From an uncultured beta proteobacterium (lineage in GTDB: Bacteria > Pseudomonadota > Gammaproteobacteria > Burkholderiales > SG8-41), in NCBI GenBank assembly GCA_903905655.1, contig CAIVHG010000005.1, positions 1 to 32,761 of the forward strand: a DNA stretch of 32,761 nucleotides, read 5' to 3'. Positions 17,300 to 26,953 of this stretch are shown here, in pieces; position 1 is the first letter of the stretch, and each line of letters begins with the position of its first letter. The notes under the pieces are model-generated. The model made no database searches. It saw nothing but the letters and a program-made list of their open reading frames with translations, and was not told the DNA's origin. The translations under genes and the position numbers were made by a program.

Positions 17300-18127
17300 A
17301 TGTACGATCCGAAGCAAAGGTGGCTGGGTAAAGGGGGGCGTTTCCGCCGCCGCAGCATCTATTGGCTGCCGAACCTGTTTACCACCGCGGCATTGTTTGC
17401 GGGATTTTTTTCGATCGTGCAGGCGATGAACGGCCGCTACGAAGAGTCGGCGCTGGCGATCTTCATCGCCATGGTGTTCGACGTGCTTGACGGGCGCGTG
17501 GCGCGCTTTACCCACACTCAGAGCGAGTTCGGCGCGGAATACGACAGTCTCTCCGACATGGTGTCCTTTGGCGTAGCGCCCGCGCTCGTGATCTATGTCT
17601 GGGCGCTCAAGGAATTCGCGCTTGCAAAGAATATCACGCTGCTCGGGCCGTGGTTGACGACAAAGCTCGGCTGGATCGCCGCGTTCATCTATTGCGCATG
17701 CGCAGCGCTGCGGCTGGCGCGCTTCAATACCCAACACGAGATTGCCGACAAGCGATTCTTTAGCGGACTGCCCAGTCCGGCGGCCGCCTGCCTGGTGGCG
17801 GGCATGATCTGGGCGATGAACGAATACCAGATCAGCGGCGCTGACGTGAAGTGGGTTGCCTGGGTGCTCACCGTGTTCGCCGCGCTCAGCATGGTAAGCA
17901 ATTTCAAGTTTTACAGCGGCAAGGATATCAACCTGCGCAAGGCGGTATCTTTTCAGGTCGTGGTGGCGATCGCGCTGGCGGTGGTGGTGCTGGTGGCGGT
18001 ATCCAATTCGCTGCCCGAGATGCTGTTCATCCTGTTTCTGGGCTATGCGTGCTCCGGTTACGCGATCGCCGCCTGGGGCATCCTCCGGCGCAAAGGGAAG
18101 GCTCTGCCGCCGCCCGACGCATCCTGA
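17300..18127 (+). CDS. pssA: CDP-diacylglycerol-serine O-phosphatidyltransferase
   Basis: The 275-residue protein has the complete CDP-alcohol phosphotransferase motif DG-x2-AR-x8-G-x3-D-x3-D, visible as DGRVAR followed by GAEYDSLSD. Multiple membrane helices surround it. A basic N-terminus precedes IYWLPNLFTTAALFAGF, the usual type II PssA opening. It joins CDP-diacylglycerol and serine to phosphatidylserine in the inner membrane, feeding Psd just upstream. The ATG at 17300 is chosen because the family begins here; an open frame runs back into psd but is antiparallel to its known coding. The C-terminus ends in KGKALPPPDAS. The leuA promoter begins seven bases after the stop. Confidence 0.93.
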   Translation: MYDPKQRWLGKGGRFRRRSIYWLPNLFTTAALFAGFFSIVQAMNGRYEESALAIFIAMVFDVLDGRVARFTHTQSEFGAEYDSLSDMVSFGVAPALVIYVWALKEFALAKNITLLGPWLTTKLGWIAAFIYCACAALRLARFNTQHEIADKRFFSGLPSPAAACLVAGMIWAMNEYQISGADVKWVAWVLTVFAALSMVSNFKFYSGKDINLRKAVSFQVVVAIALAVVVLVAVSNSLPEMLFILFLGYACSGYAIAAWGILRRKGKALPPPDAS

Positions 18128-18133
18128 GCGTGC

Positions 18134-18162
18134 TTGCCAGCGGCGGCAAAACGCCTTATAGT
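18134..18162 (+). promoter_or_regulatory. Sigma70-type promoter of the leuA leader
   Basis: TTGCCA (18134-18139) and TATAGT (18157-18162) are exactly 17 bases apart, each one mismatch from consensus. Transcription should start at 18168-18171. The only purine there is the A at 18171, which is the first base of the leader-peptide ATG, so the transcript may begin directly with its start codon. Confidence 0.75.
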
Positions 18163-18170
18163 TCTTTCCC

Positions 18171-18254
18171 ATGAGATCTACGCATCAGGCCCGCAACACG
18201 TTTTTCCTCGCCAGCGCCCTGCTGGCCGGCCTGCTGCTGCGCCGCGCGCGCTAA
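18171..18254 (+). CDS. leuL: Leucine-rich leader peptide upstream of leuA
   Basis: This 27-codon ORF ends at TAA (18252-18254). Its C-terminal part reads FFLASALLAGLLLRRAR. Six of the last 15 codons are Leu, including CTG-CTG at 18219-18224 and CTG-CTG-CTG at 18231-18239. It has no ribosome site, but the predicted transcription start coincides with its ATG, so leaderless translation is likely. It sits 126 bases before leuA. A Leu-codon-rich peptide ahead of leuA is the classical arrangement for ribosome-mediated attenuation in proteobacteria. After the stop, an unpaired C-rich, G-poor stretch (about 18255-18288) is followed by a hairpin. A small hydrophobic membrane peptide is the alternative reading. 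Confidence 0.7.
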   Translation: MRSTHQARNTFFLASALLAGLLLRRAR

Positions 18255-18290
18255 AATCCCTAACCTACTACTCATCATTGTTTAATTGGC

Positions 18291-18315
18291 GGCCGGACCC
18301 CCAGGGGGTTCAGCC
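18291..18315 (+). terminator. Hairpin in the leuA leader (candidate attenuator)
   Basis: Bases 18291-18301 pair with 18305-18315: GGC, a C-A mismatch, then GGACCCC with GGGGTTC, around a three-base CAG loop. Four T follow at 18321-18324, five bases after the stem. That is weak for intrinsic termination. The 5' arm GGCCGG (18291-18296) can instead pair with CCGGCC (18226-18231) inside the Leu codons of the leader peptide, a possible alternative fold. Confidence 0.5.
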
Positions 18316-18380
18316 AGAGATTTTGAATCGCGCGCGTACAGCAGCGGCGCGTTAATATTGAGACAAATCGGAGTTGAGCC

Positions 18381-19922
<1,542 letters not shown>

Positions 19923-19978
19923 GTGGTAAACGTCGCGGGGGAGCGTGTCTCTTCCGTGGCGCTCTGCAGAAATCGCAG

Positions 19979-19997
19979 GTCCCTAGATATCAGGGAC
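19979..19997. terminator. Small inverted repeat between convergent leuA and rluE
   Basis: GTCCCT (19979-19984) pairs with AGGGAC (19992-19997) around a seven-base loop that includes the rluE stop codon. No U-run follows. It is a weak candidate for the 3' end of both converging genes. Confidence 0.3.
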
Positions 19998-20523
19998 AGA
20001 TTCTCCATTCGCCCGGACGCAGTCCGCTGAGCGACCACGCACCGATCGCTACTCGCAGCAGCCGCAGGGTCGGATGCCCGACGGCGGCAGTCATGCGCCG
20101 GACTTGCCGATTACGACCCTCGGTGAGCGTCAATTCCAGCCACGCCGTGGGTATGTTGAGCCGCTTGCGTATGGGCGGATCGCGCGGCCACAGCCAGTTC
20201 GGCTCCGGCACCAGCCGCACGCCGGCCGGCGCTGTCATGCCATCGCGCAGTGTTACGCCGCGCTGCAGAAGTTCGAGCGCTGCCGCGCCCGGGATGCCCT
20301 CGACCTGCGCGAGATACGTCTTCTTCTCCTTATAACGCGGATCGGCGATGCGCTGCTGTAGCGCGCCGTCATCGGTCAGGAGCAGCAGCCCCTCGCTGTC
20401 GTAATCGAGGCGTCCCGCTGGGTAAACTCCCTTCAGCGTCACGAATTCGGCCAGGGTGCGGCGGCCACCATCGTCAGTAAACTGGCAAAGCACGTTGAAT
20501 GGCTTATTGAGGGCTATCAGCAC
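19990..20523 (-). CDS. rluE: 23S rRNA pseudouridine synthase RluE
   Basis: The 177-residue protein matches RluE, which makes pseudouridine 2457 of 23S rRNA. The catalytic aspartate is in [14 protein letters not shown] (D40). The family-typical [15 protein letters not shown] is followed by [20 protein letters not shown] and the terminal RPGEWRICP. There is no S4 domain, as expected for RluE. The start is GTG at 20521-20523, directly before [14 protein letters not shown]. The frame is open further upstream but there overlaps wrbA and shows no similarity. The ribosome site is weak. The gene is downstream of wrbA on the same strand, with a 77-base gap, and convergent with leuA. Confidence 0.9.
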   Translation of the reverse strand: MLIALNKPFNVLCQFTDDGGRRTLAEFVTLKGVYPAGRLDYDSEGLLLLTDDGALQQRIADPRYKEKKTYLAQVEGIPGAAALELLQRGVTLRDGMTAPAGVRLVPEPNWLWPRDPPIRKRLNIPTAWLELTLTEGRNRQVRRMTAAVGHPTLRLLRVAIGAWSLSGLRPGEWRICP

Positions 20524-20600
20524 GTCAGCGATTACCGCACTTCCATGGACGGATTTCGATCTTCGATATCCGCTGGGCACGGTAGGCGGAGAGAGTGGCC

Positions 20601-21232
<632 letters not shown>

Positions 21233-21263
21233 GCAGCGCGTATCAAAATTCCAGGCCACCCTC

Positions 21264-22493
21264 ATGCCGACCAGACATTCCCTTGCCGACCTTGTGCGCA
21301 TGGTGGCATCGCGCTTTCGCGAGGACAGCTGCATTGAGACCGCGAGCAATCTAACCTTTACTACATTGCTGGCGTTGGTTCCGGTCGCCACCGTGATCCT
21401 TACCATCGCCTCCGCATTTCCGCGGTCGGAGATGCTGATCGAGCCTTTGAAAGCCTTCATCATCCACAACCTGCTGCCGGAATCGGTGCAGGTGATCTCG
21501 ACCTACGCCGAGCAGTTTTTCAGGAATGCCACCGGGCTCACATTGCTTGGAGTGGCAGTGCTCGCGGTGACCGCGTTGTTGCTGATGCTCACCATAGACC
21601 ACGCGTTCAACAGGATTTGGGCGGTGTCCCGTCCGCGCCCGTTGCTGCAGCGCGTGCTTGTTTACTGGACAGTGCTCACCATTGGCCCGTTATTCATCGG
21701 GGCAAGCTTGTCGCTCACCACCTATCTGTTGACCGCGCCGCTCGGTCTGCCGGTGGCGGCAAGCGGCGCTGCGGCAGCGCTGTTGAGGATTCTGCCGCTG
21801 GCCTTCTCAGCGACGGCGCTGGCCTTCATCTATCTGTATGTGCCCAATCGCGCGGTCTTGAAAAGCGACGCCGTGATCGGGGGAATCGGAGCCGGCCTGG
21901 CGTTCGAGGTCATGAAGCAGGGCTTCGGCGCTTACATCGCCCATTTTTCGAGCTATACGCTGGTCTACGGCGCATTCGCAGCGGTGCCGATCTTCCTCAT
22001 CTGGATCTACGTTTCGTGGGTCGTTATCCTGGGCGGGGCGGTACTGGTCGCAACCTTGCCGGAGTGGCGTGCCGGCGCTACGCGCGCTGCGCGTGCCGCG
22101 GGTAGCGATTTTTACGATGCGCTGCAGGTCCTCAATGCGTTGTGGGACGCGCATCGTCGCGGAGACGTGGTGTCGCTCGCTCAGCTGCAGTCGGCGCTCG
22201 GATTACCCATGCGCGTGCTGGATGCAGTGCTCGAGCGGCTGGAGCAGGCGGCGTGGGTGGCGCGGATCGGGACCGGCGCCTGGGTGCTCAGTCGCGACGC
22301 GGGCGCGATCAGGCTTGCGGATGTTTATAGCCTTTACGTATTCAGTGCTGCCGCCTGCGTGCAGGCGGCAGGCTGCGATCCGCAGCTCGATGAGCGTCTG
22401 CAGGATCTGGCCACGGGCGTCACGGCGCACATGCAGACTTCCCTCGAAGATCTTTTCAGTGGCCCCGCTTCGGGGGTCCAAGCGCAGTCCTGA
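21264..22493 (+). CDS. YihY/BrkB-family inner-membrane protein (UPF0761)
   Basis: The 409-residue protein has the YihY pattern. The N-terminal FREDSCIETASNLTFTTLLA block leads into about six membrane helices, with LTIDHAFNRIW, YLYVPNRAV and the family-typical GFGAYIAHFSSYTLVYGAFA followed by IWIYVSWVVILGGA. The hydrophilic C-terminal part (about 270-409) looks like a winged-helix fold (VVSLAQLQSALGLPMRVLDA). The family was once called virulence factor BrkB or ribonuclease BN, but it is not a nuclease; its function is unknown, with envelope roles suspected. The gene is divergent from wrbA and convergent with the lytic transglycosylase gene, nine bases between stops. Confidence 0.88.
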   Translation: MPTRHSLADLVRMVASRFREDSCIETASNLTFTTLLALVPVATVILTIASAFPRSEMLIEPLKAFIIHNLLPESVQVISTYAEQFFRNATGLTLLGVAVLAVTALLLMLTIDHAFNRIWAVSRPRPLLQRVLVYWTVLTIGPLFIGASLSLTTYLLTAPLGLPVAASGAAAALLRILPLAFSATALAFIYLYVPNRAVLKSDAVIGGIGAGLAFEVMKQGFGAYIAHFSSYTLVYGAFAAVPIFLIWIYVSWVVILGGAVLVATLPEWRAGATRAARAAGSDFYDALQVLNALWDAHRRGDVVSLAQLQSALGLPMRVLDAVLERLEQAAWVARIGTGAWVLSRDAGAIRLADVYSLYVFSAAACVQAAGCDPQLDERLQDLATGVTAHMQTSLEDLFSGPASGVQAQS

Positions 22494-22502
22494 GCGCACC
22501 GG

Positions 22503-23099
22503 TCAGCCACTCGGACTCCAGTTGGCGTGCCACGCGCGCATCACCATGTTGGGATAGGCCGGCTGCCCCAGGCTTCCGTTGTAGCGGCCCAGCGCGCGAT
22601 AGTAATCGCCGTGTTCCATATCCAGGTAATAGCGCAGGATGGTGCAGCCGTAGCGCAGGTTGATGCGCAGATGGAACAGGTTCTGGCTGGCAGTTCCGAT
22701 CAAGCGCGTCCAGAACGGCATCACCTGCATGTAGCCGCGCGCCCCGCTCGTAGACACCGCATATTTGCGGAAATTGCTTTCGACTTCGATGAGTCCAAGC
22801 ACCAGCTCTGGATCGAGCCCCGCGCGCGTCGCTTCATAGTGGACGGTCAGCAGAAACTCTTCGCGCGCCCGGCGCTCCGGCATGCGCTTGGCAAGTGCGC
22901 GCGACATCTTGTCGAGCCAGGCGCGCGCCTGCTCCTTGGTGTCGAAGGCGACAAAGGGCGTCGCCTCATCGCTTACCGTAGCATGCAATGCCGCCTGCAC
23001 GCTCGCCGACAGCGGCTCGTACTGCTGGTTGCCGGCGTACGCGCAGTGCGCCGCGAGGGCGCAAAAAAGTATGCAGATGCGTGCGCCTAGGAGGCGCAT
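22503..23099 (-). CDS. Exported lytic murein transglycosylase (SLT domain)
   Basis: The 198-residue protein has a signal peptide (about 1-22, ending CAYAG) and a helical spacer. The goose-lysozyme-like SLT domain (about 95-190) carries the catalytic glutamate in [14 protein letters not shown], the [12 protein letters not shown] motif, then [13 protein letters not shown] and ALGRYNGS. It should cut glycan strands of peptidoglycan in the periplasm with anhydromuramyl formation. Its ATG has a strong AGGGAAAGGAT ribosome site. The gene overlaps the end of proS by 13 bases, so the two are co-transcribed and probably translationally coupled. Confidence 0.9.
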   Translation of the reverse strand: MRLLGARICILFCALAAHCAYAGNQQYEPLSASVQAALHATVSDEATPFVAFDTKEQARAWLDKMSRALAKRMPERRAREEFLLTVHYEATRAGLDPELVLGLIEVESNFRKYAVSTSGARGYMQVMPFWTRLIGTASQNLFHLRINLRYGCTILRYYLDMEHGDYYRALGRYNGSLGQPAYPNMVMRAWHANWSPSG

Positions 23100-24820
23100 A
23101 TCCTTTCCCTGAGCGCCGCGCCTGCGCCGGTGAGTGCAAGCGGCTGCGCGCGTTGATCACGCCGCCCTTGGTATTCGATCTGCTGCTGTTTCAGGCCGCG
23201 CTCGCCGATGACGACGCGGTGCGGTATGCCGATTAGCTCGCTTTCGGCGAACATTACGCCTGGCCGTTCGTCGCGGTCGTCGAGCAGCACTTCGACGCCG
23301 GCGGCGGAAAGCTCCGCGTAGAGTGCTTCCGCAGCCTCCCGCACCAGAGCGCTCTTGGTGAGCCCGATGGGAGTGATCACAAGATCGAAGGGCGCGATCG
23401 TCGATGGCCAGATGATGCCGCGCTCGTCGTTGTTCTGCTCGATGGCGGCGGCCACGATGCGCGAGACGCCGATTCCGTAACAGCCCATTTCGAGCGTGCG
23501 CGTTTGTCCCGCTTCGTCGAGGAACACCGCGTGCATCGGCTCCGAGTATTTGGTGCCGAGCTGAAACACGTGTCCGACTTCGATGCCGCGGCACAGCTCG
23601 AGGGTGCCGCCACCGGTGGGGCTGGGATCGCCGGCGACCACGTTGCGCACATCGGCCACCAGCGCCGGTTCCGGCAGGTCGCGTCCCCAGTTGACGCCGG
23701 TGTAGTGATGGCCGTCCTCGTTGGCGCCGATGGCAAAGTCGTGCATGGCGGCAACGGTACGGTCTACTACCACTTTGAGTCCATCGCGCGCCGGTGCCGC
23801 GCCCGAGAACAGCGGACCCAGCGATCCGAAGCCTGCGCCGAATACCGCACGCACTGCGCCCTCGGCGGCGGCCGGCAGCGGGGCCGCAAGGCCGGTCACA
23901 CGCGCTGCCTTCAATTCATTGAGCACGTGGTCCCCGCGCAGCACAAATGCGATCAGACCCTCGGCCCCCTGATAGACCAGCGTCTTCACGGTCTTTGCTG
24001 CGGGTAGCTTCAGGAAACCGCACAGTTCTTCGATGGTGACGACGCCAGGCGTGGCGATCTTTGTCAGCGGTGCCGCCGGCAGCGCGCGCGGTGCGCTTGG
24101 CGCCAGCGCCTCGGCGAGCTCGATGTTGGCGGCGTAGCCGGTATCAGGGCAAAAAGCGATCGCATCCTCGCCGGAATCGGCAAGCACGTGGAATTCATGC
24201 GACGCGCTGCCGCCGATGGCGCCGGTGTCAGCGGCGACCGCGCGGAATTTCAGGCCCAGGCGCGTGAAGATGCGGGAGTACGCGTCGTACATCCTGCGAT
24301 AGGTGTCCTCGAGGCTCGCCTTGTCCGCGTGAAATGAATATGCATCCTTCATAACGAATTCGCGTGCCCGCATGACGCCGAAGCGCGGCCGTATCTCATC
24401 CCTGAATTTGGTCTGGATCTGGTAGAAATTAAGCGGCAACTGGCGGTAGCTTCTCACTTCACGCCGCGCGATGTCCGTGATGATTTCCTCATGCGTGGGG
24501 CCGAAGCAAAAATCGCGTTCGTGACGATCCTTGATCTTGAGCATTTGCGGGCCGAACTGGTCCCAGCGTCCGGATTCGACCCACAGCTCGGCGGGCTGCA
24601 CTGCCGGCATCAGCAGCTCGATCGCACCGACCGCGTTCATTTCTTCGCGTACAATGTTCTCGACCTTGCGCAGCACGCGCAGGCCGAGTGGCATCCAGGA
24701 ATACAAGCCGCTGCCGAGGCGCCGTATCAGCCCCGCGCGCAGCATCAGCTTCTGGCTGACGAGTTCAGCTTCCGAGGGCGCTTCCTTGAGCGTTGAGATA
24801 AAGAATTGAGAAGCGCGCAT
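23087..24820 (-). CDS. proS: Prolyl-tRNA synthetase (bacterial type)
   Basis: The 577-residue class II synthetase has the N-terminal [20 protein letters not shown], motif 1 near [20 protein letters not shown] and motif 2 with [20 protein letters not shown]. The inserted YbaK-like editing domain (about 225-390) removes mischarged Ala. Motif 3 is in [15 protein letters not shown] and CYGIGVSRI. The C-terminal anticodon-binding domain contains [17 protein letters not shown]. Length and domain order match E. coli ProS (572). It charges tRNA-Pro in the cytoplasm. It is divergent from the spermidine-synthase-like gene across 65 bases and overlaps the lytic transglycosylase gene downstream. Confidence 0.96.
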   Translation of the reverse strand: MRASQFFISTLKEAPSEAELVSQKLMLRAGLIRRLGSGLYSWMPLGLRVLRKVENIVREEMNAVGAIELLMPAVQPAELWVESGRWDQFGPQMLKIKDRHERDFCFGPTHEEIITDIARREVRSYRQLPLNFYQIQTKFRDEIRPRFGVMRAREFVMKDAYSFHADKASLEDTYRRMYDAYSRIFTRLGLKFRAVAADTGAIGGSASHEFHVLADSGEDAIAFCPDTGYAANIELAEALAPSAPRALPAAPLTKIATPGVVTIEELCGFLKLPAAKTVKTLVYQGAEGLIAFVLRGDHVLNELKAARVTGLAAPLPAAAEGAVRAVFGAGFGSLGPLFSGAAPARDGLKVVVDRTVAAMHDFAIGANEDGHHYTGVNWGRDLPEPALVADVRNVVAGDPSPTGGGTLELCRGIEVGHVFQLGTKYSEPMHAVFLDEAGQTRTLEMGCYGIGVSRIVAAAIEQNNDERGIIWPSTIAPFDLVITPIGLTKSALVREAAEALYAELSAAGVEVLLDDRDERPGVMFAESELIGIPHRVVIGERGLKQQQIEYQGRRDQRAQPLALTGAGAALRERICAS

Positions 24821-24885
24821 GCCTGTCCGATGGAATCTAAAATCCTTATTCTACCGAAGCATGACTCAATTTTTCGGAAAACCGT

Positions 24886-25674
24886 ATGAAATTCTTTAGT
24901 AGCCTGCGTACCCCGAAAGCAGTGCCAGATCCGGCGGCGGTGTCGGTGAGCGAAAAATCCGGGGTGCGCTCGCTGCATATTGGCAGCGACACGATCCAAA
25001 GTTCGATGCGTCTCTCGCGCCCCAACGACCTCGAACTGGCGTATACGCGCAGCATGATGGCGGCGCTCCTCTTCAACCCAGCACCGCGCGATGTGCTGAT
25101 GATCGGGCTGGGGGGCGGGTCGTTCGCAAAGTTCGTCTATCACCGGCTGCCGCAGGCGCACACCGTCGTGGTCGAGATCGATCCACGGGTGATCAAACGT
25201 GCGCGCGACTCGTTCTGCCTGCCGCCGGACGATGCGCGGCTGCGCGTCATCTTGGGCGACGGAGCTGCCTACCTCGCTAGCGGCGGACGCTGCGCCGATC
25301 TGCTGATGGTCGACGGCTATGACAGCGTAGCCCAGGTCGCGGCGGTCGCTACCGTGGAGTTCTACCGCAACTGCGAGTCTGCGCTCAGCGACGCGGGCGT
25401 TCTGGCCGTTAATCTGTGGGGCGGGGCGCGTGATTTCGACGACTGCGTAGCGCGCATGCGCTGCGCCTTCGGCGGGCGAGTCGCCTGTCTGCCCGCCGGC
25501 AAGCCCGGCAATGTAGCGGCGTTCGCGTTCAAGCGCAGCGCCGCAGTTCCGCGCTGGGAGGATTTGCGGGCGCGGGCGCGGACGCTGAAAGCCGAGCTGG
25601 GGCTGGATTTCCCGAGATTCGTGGAGCAATTCGAGCTGCTGAACCCGCACGACGCCGAGCGCCTGCTGGTGTGA
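24886..25674 (+). CDS. Spermidine-synthase-like methyltransferase-fold protein
   Basis: The 262-residue protein has the Rossmann fold of the spermidine synthase family: IGLGGGSF (73-80) for the nucleoside cofactor, an acidic residue in VVEIDPRVI (E97), GDGAAYL (D125) and LLMVDGYD (D143, D146). The opening QSSMRLSRPNDLELAYTRSM is typical of a short group often annotated as polyamine aminopropyltransferase in betaproteobacteria. It lacks the full N-terminal beta domain of SpeE and the usual GGGDGG and DxxDPxG forms, so aminopropyl transfer is not assured; it may act on another substrate. No speD or other polyamine gene is nearby. It is divergent from proS and 69 bases upstream of rppH. Confidence 0.72.
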   Translation: MKFFSSLRTPKAVPDPAAVSVSEKSGVRSLHIGSDTIQSSMRLSRPNDLELAYTRSMMAALLFNPAPRDVLMIGLGGGSFAKFVYHRLPQAHTVVVEIDPRVIKRARDSFCLPPDDARLRVILGDGAAYLASGGRCADLLMVDGYDSVAQVAAVATVEFYRNCESALSDAGVLAVNLWGGARDFDDCVARMRCAFGGRVACLPAGKPGNVAAFAFKRSAAVPRWEDLRARARTLKAELGLDFPRFVEQFELLNPHDAERLLV

Positions 25675-25743
25675 AGCGGAGCGCTTTTCATCCGGGCTGA
25701 ATTATGAAAGAATCTGACGATCAGACCATCAAGGGTGACGCAC

Positions 25744-26256
25744 ATGATAGATCGTGACGGATATCGCCCCAACGTTGGCATCATCATCTGCAATTCGAAG
25801 AACGAAGTATTCTGGGGCAAGCGCATCAAAGAGCATTCTTGGCAGTTTCCGCAGGGCGGCATCAAGGCGGGAGAAACACCCGAGCGCGCGATGTATCGGG
25901 AATTGCGCGAGGAAGTCGGCTTGAGCGAGCAGCATGTGAAGATCCTCGGCCGCACCCGCGACTGGCTGCGCTACGAAGTACCCGAGCAGTGGGTGCGTCG
26001 CGACTGGCGCAGCAACTACAAGGGGCAGAAGCAGATCTGGTATTTGCTGCGCCTCGTCGGCCGCGATTGCGACGTGCGCCTGCGCGATTCGGAGAAGCCG
26101 GAATTCGATGCCTGGCGCTGGAACGATTACTGGCTGCCGCTGGAGTCCGTGGTCGAGTTTAAACGCGAGGTCTATGAGCAGGCATTGAACGAGCTCGCCA
26201 AATATCTGAACCGCAGTCCGCAGGCGCACCGGCCGAGCGCGGTGGCCTTACGCTGA
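25744..26256 (+). CDS. rppH: RNA pyrophosphohydrolase RppH
   Basis: The 170-residue protein opens [18 protein letters not shown], the standard RppH start. It carries a perfect Nudix box [20 protein letters not shown] ending in VGL (about 38-60). RppH-specific WFLRRDWRS-like residues (here [20 protein letters not shown]) and the [11 protein letters not shown] segment follow. It removes pyrophosphate from the 5' end of mRNA, starting RNase E-dependent decay. The ATG at 25744 follows AAGGGTG; the in-frame GTG at 25735 is less likely. Its usual neighbour in betaproteobacteria is proS, here one gene away across a divergent promoter region. Confidence 0.95.
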   Translation: MIDRDGYRPNVGIIICNSKNEVFWGKRIKEHSWQFPQGGIKAGETPERAMYRELREEVGLSEQHVKILGRTRDWLRYEVPEQWVRRDWRSNYKGQKQIWYLLRLVGRDCDVRLRDSEKPEFDAWRWNDYWLPLESVVEFKREVYEQALNELAKYLNRSPQAHRPSAVALR

Positions 26257-26319
26257 GAGGCGTGCAAGCGCGTTTCGGAATGCCGGAATTTGCCGCCGCA
26301 TCGAGGCGCCGTCCGCCGA

Positions 26320-26348
26320 TTGACACCCGTGGGGCCGGTCTTTAAGAT
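26320..26348 (+). promoter_or_regulatory. Sigma70-type promoter of the rubrerythrin gene
   Basis: A perfect TTGACA (26320-26325) and TAAGAT (26343-26348) are separated by exactly 17 bases. Transcription would begin near 26355, leaving a leader of about 90 bases before the rubrerythrin ATG. This gives the rubrerythrin/Fe-S/DUF3501 cluster its own start, independent of rppH. Confidence 0.72.
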
Positions 26349-26409
26349 GAAGCACTGATTTCCAGTAGCGGCGATGCTCCCAGTCGCACCGCCGTCCCCC
26401 ACCAGACGT

Positions 26410-26421
26410 TGCAGATCTGCA
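26410..26421. promoter_or_regulatory. 12-bp palindrome in the rubrerythrin leader
   Basis: TGCAGATCTGCA is a perfect palindrome, about 55 bases after the predicted transcription start and 23 before the ATG, followed by ATTTTTAA. It could be an operator for a dimeric repressor. As RNA it has no loop, so a hairpin terminator is unlikely. It may also be chance. Confidence 0.3.
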
Positions 26422-26444
26422 TTTTTAACGATACAGGAGCAACT

Positions 26445-26864
26445 ATGCAACTCAAAGGCTCGAAGACGGAAAGCAATCTCAAGGCGGCATTCGCCGGGGA
26501 ATCGCAAGCCAATCGACGCTATCTTTATTTTGCAGCGAAAGCGGACGTCGAAGGTCAGAACGATGTGGCGACGGTGTTTCGTTCCACGGCTGAGGGCGAG
26601 ACCGGCCATGCGCACGGCCACCTGGAGCATCTGGAAGCTGTCGGCGATCCGGCAACGGGGCTGCCGATCGGCAAGACACGCGACAATCTGAAAGCCGCAA
26701 TCGCCGGCGAGACGCACGAATATACGGACATGTATCCTGGCATGGCGAAGAGCGCACGCGATGAAGGGTTCGACGAAATCGCCGACTGGTTTGAAACGCT
26801 GGCGAAAGCCGAGCGCTCGCACGCCAATCGCTTTCAGAAGGCGCTGGACGCGCTGAGCGACTGA
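26445..26864 (+). CDS. Rubrerythrin (diiron domain only)
   Basis: The 139-residue protein is a ferritin-like four-helix diiron protein. Iron-binding helices are seen in [54 protein letters not shown] and [13 protein letters not shown], giving the expected Glu and His ligands. It lacks the C-terminal rubredoxin domain of classical rubrerythrin, so an outside electron donor is needed. Such proteins reduce hydrogen peroxide in the cytoplasm. The ATG at 26445 follows CAGGAG; an earlier in-frame ATG at 26409 overlaps the palindrome and lacks similarity. It is the first gene of a cluster with an Fe-S oxidoreductase and DUF3501, which may supply electrons. Confidence 0.93.
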   Translation: MQLKGSKTESNLKAAFAGESQANRRYLYFAAKADVEGQNDVATVFRSTAEGETGHAHGHLEHLEAVGDPATGLPIGKTRDNLKAAIAGETHEYTDMYPGMAKSARDEGFDEIADWFETLAKAERSHANRFQKALDALSD

Positions 26865-26887
26865 GCAGCGCGGACTCCCGCGATTTA

Positions 26888-26924
26888 GAGCGTGCAGCAG
26901 ACGTGGTAAGTCCGCCGCACGCTC
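26888..26924 (+). other. Stem-loop between rubrerythrin and the Fe-S protein gene
   Basis: GAGCGTGC (26888-26895) pairs with GCACGCTC (26917-26924). The stem continues inward through GC, an A-C mismatch and GAC with GTC to a seven-base loop. TTCAGCATCTTTT follows, a weak U-rich tail. It may be a partial terminator that makes rubrerythrin more abundant than the two downstream genes. Confidence 0.55.
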
Positions 26925-26953
26925 TTCAGCATCTTTTGCATTAAGCCACCCCG

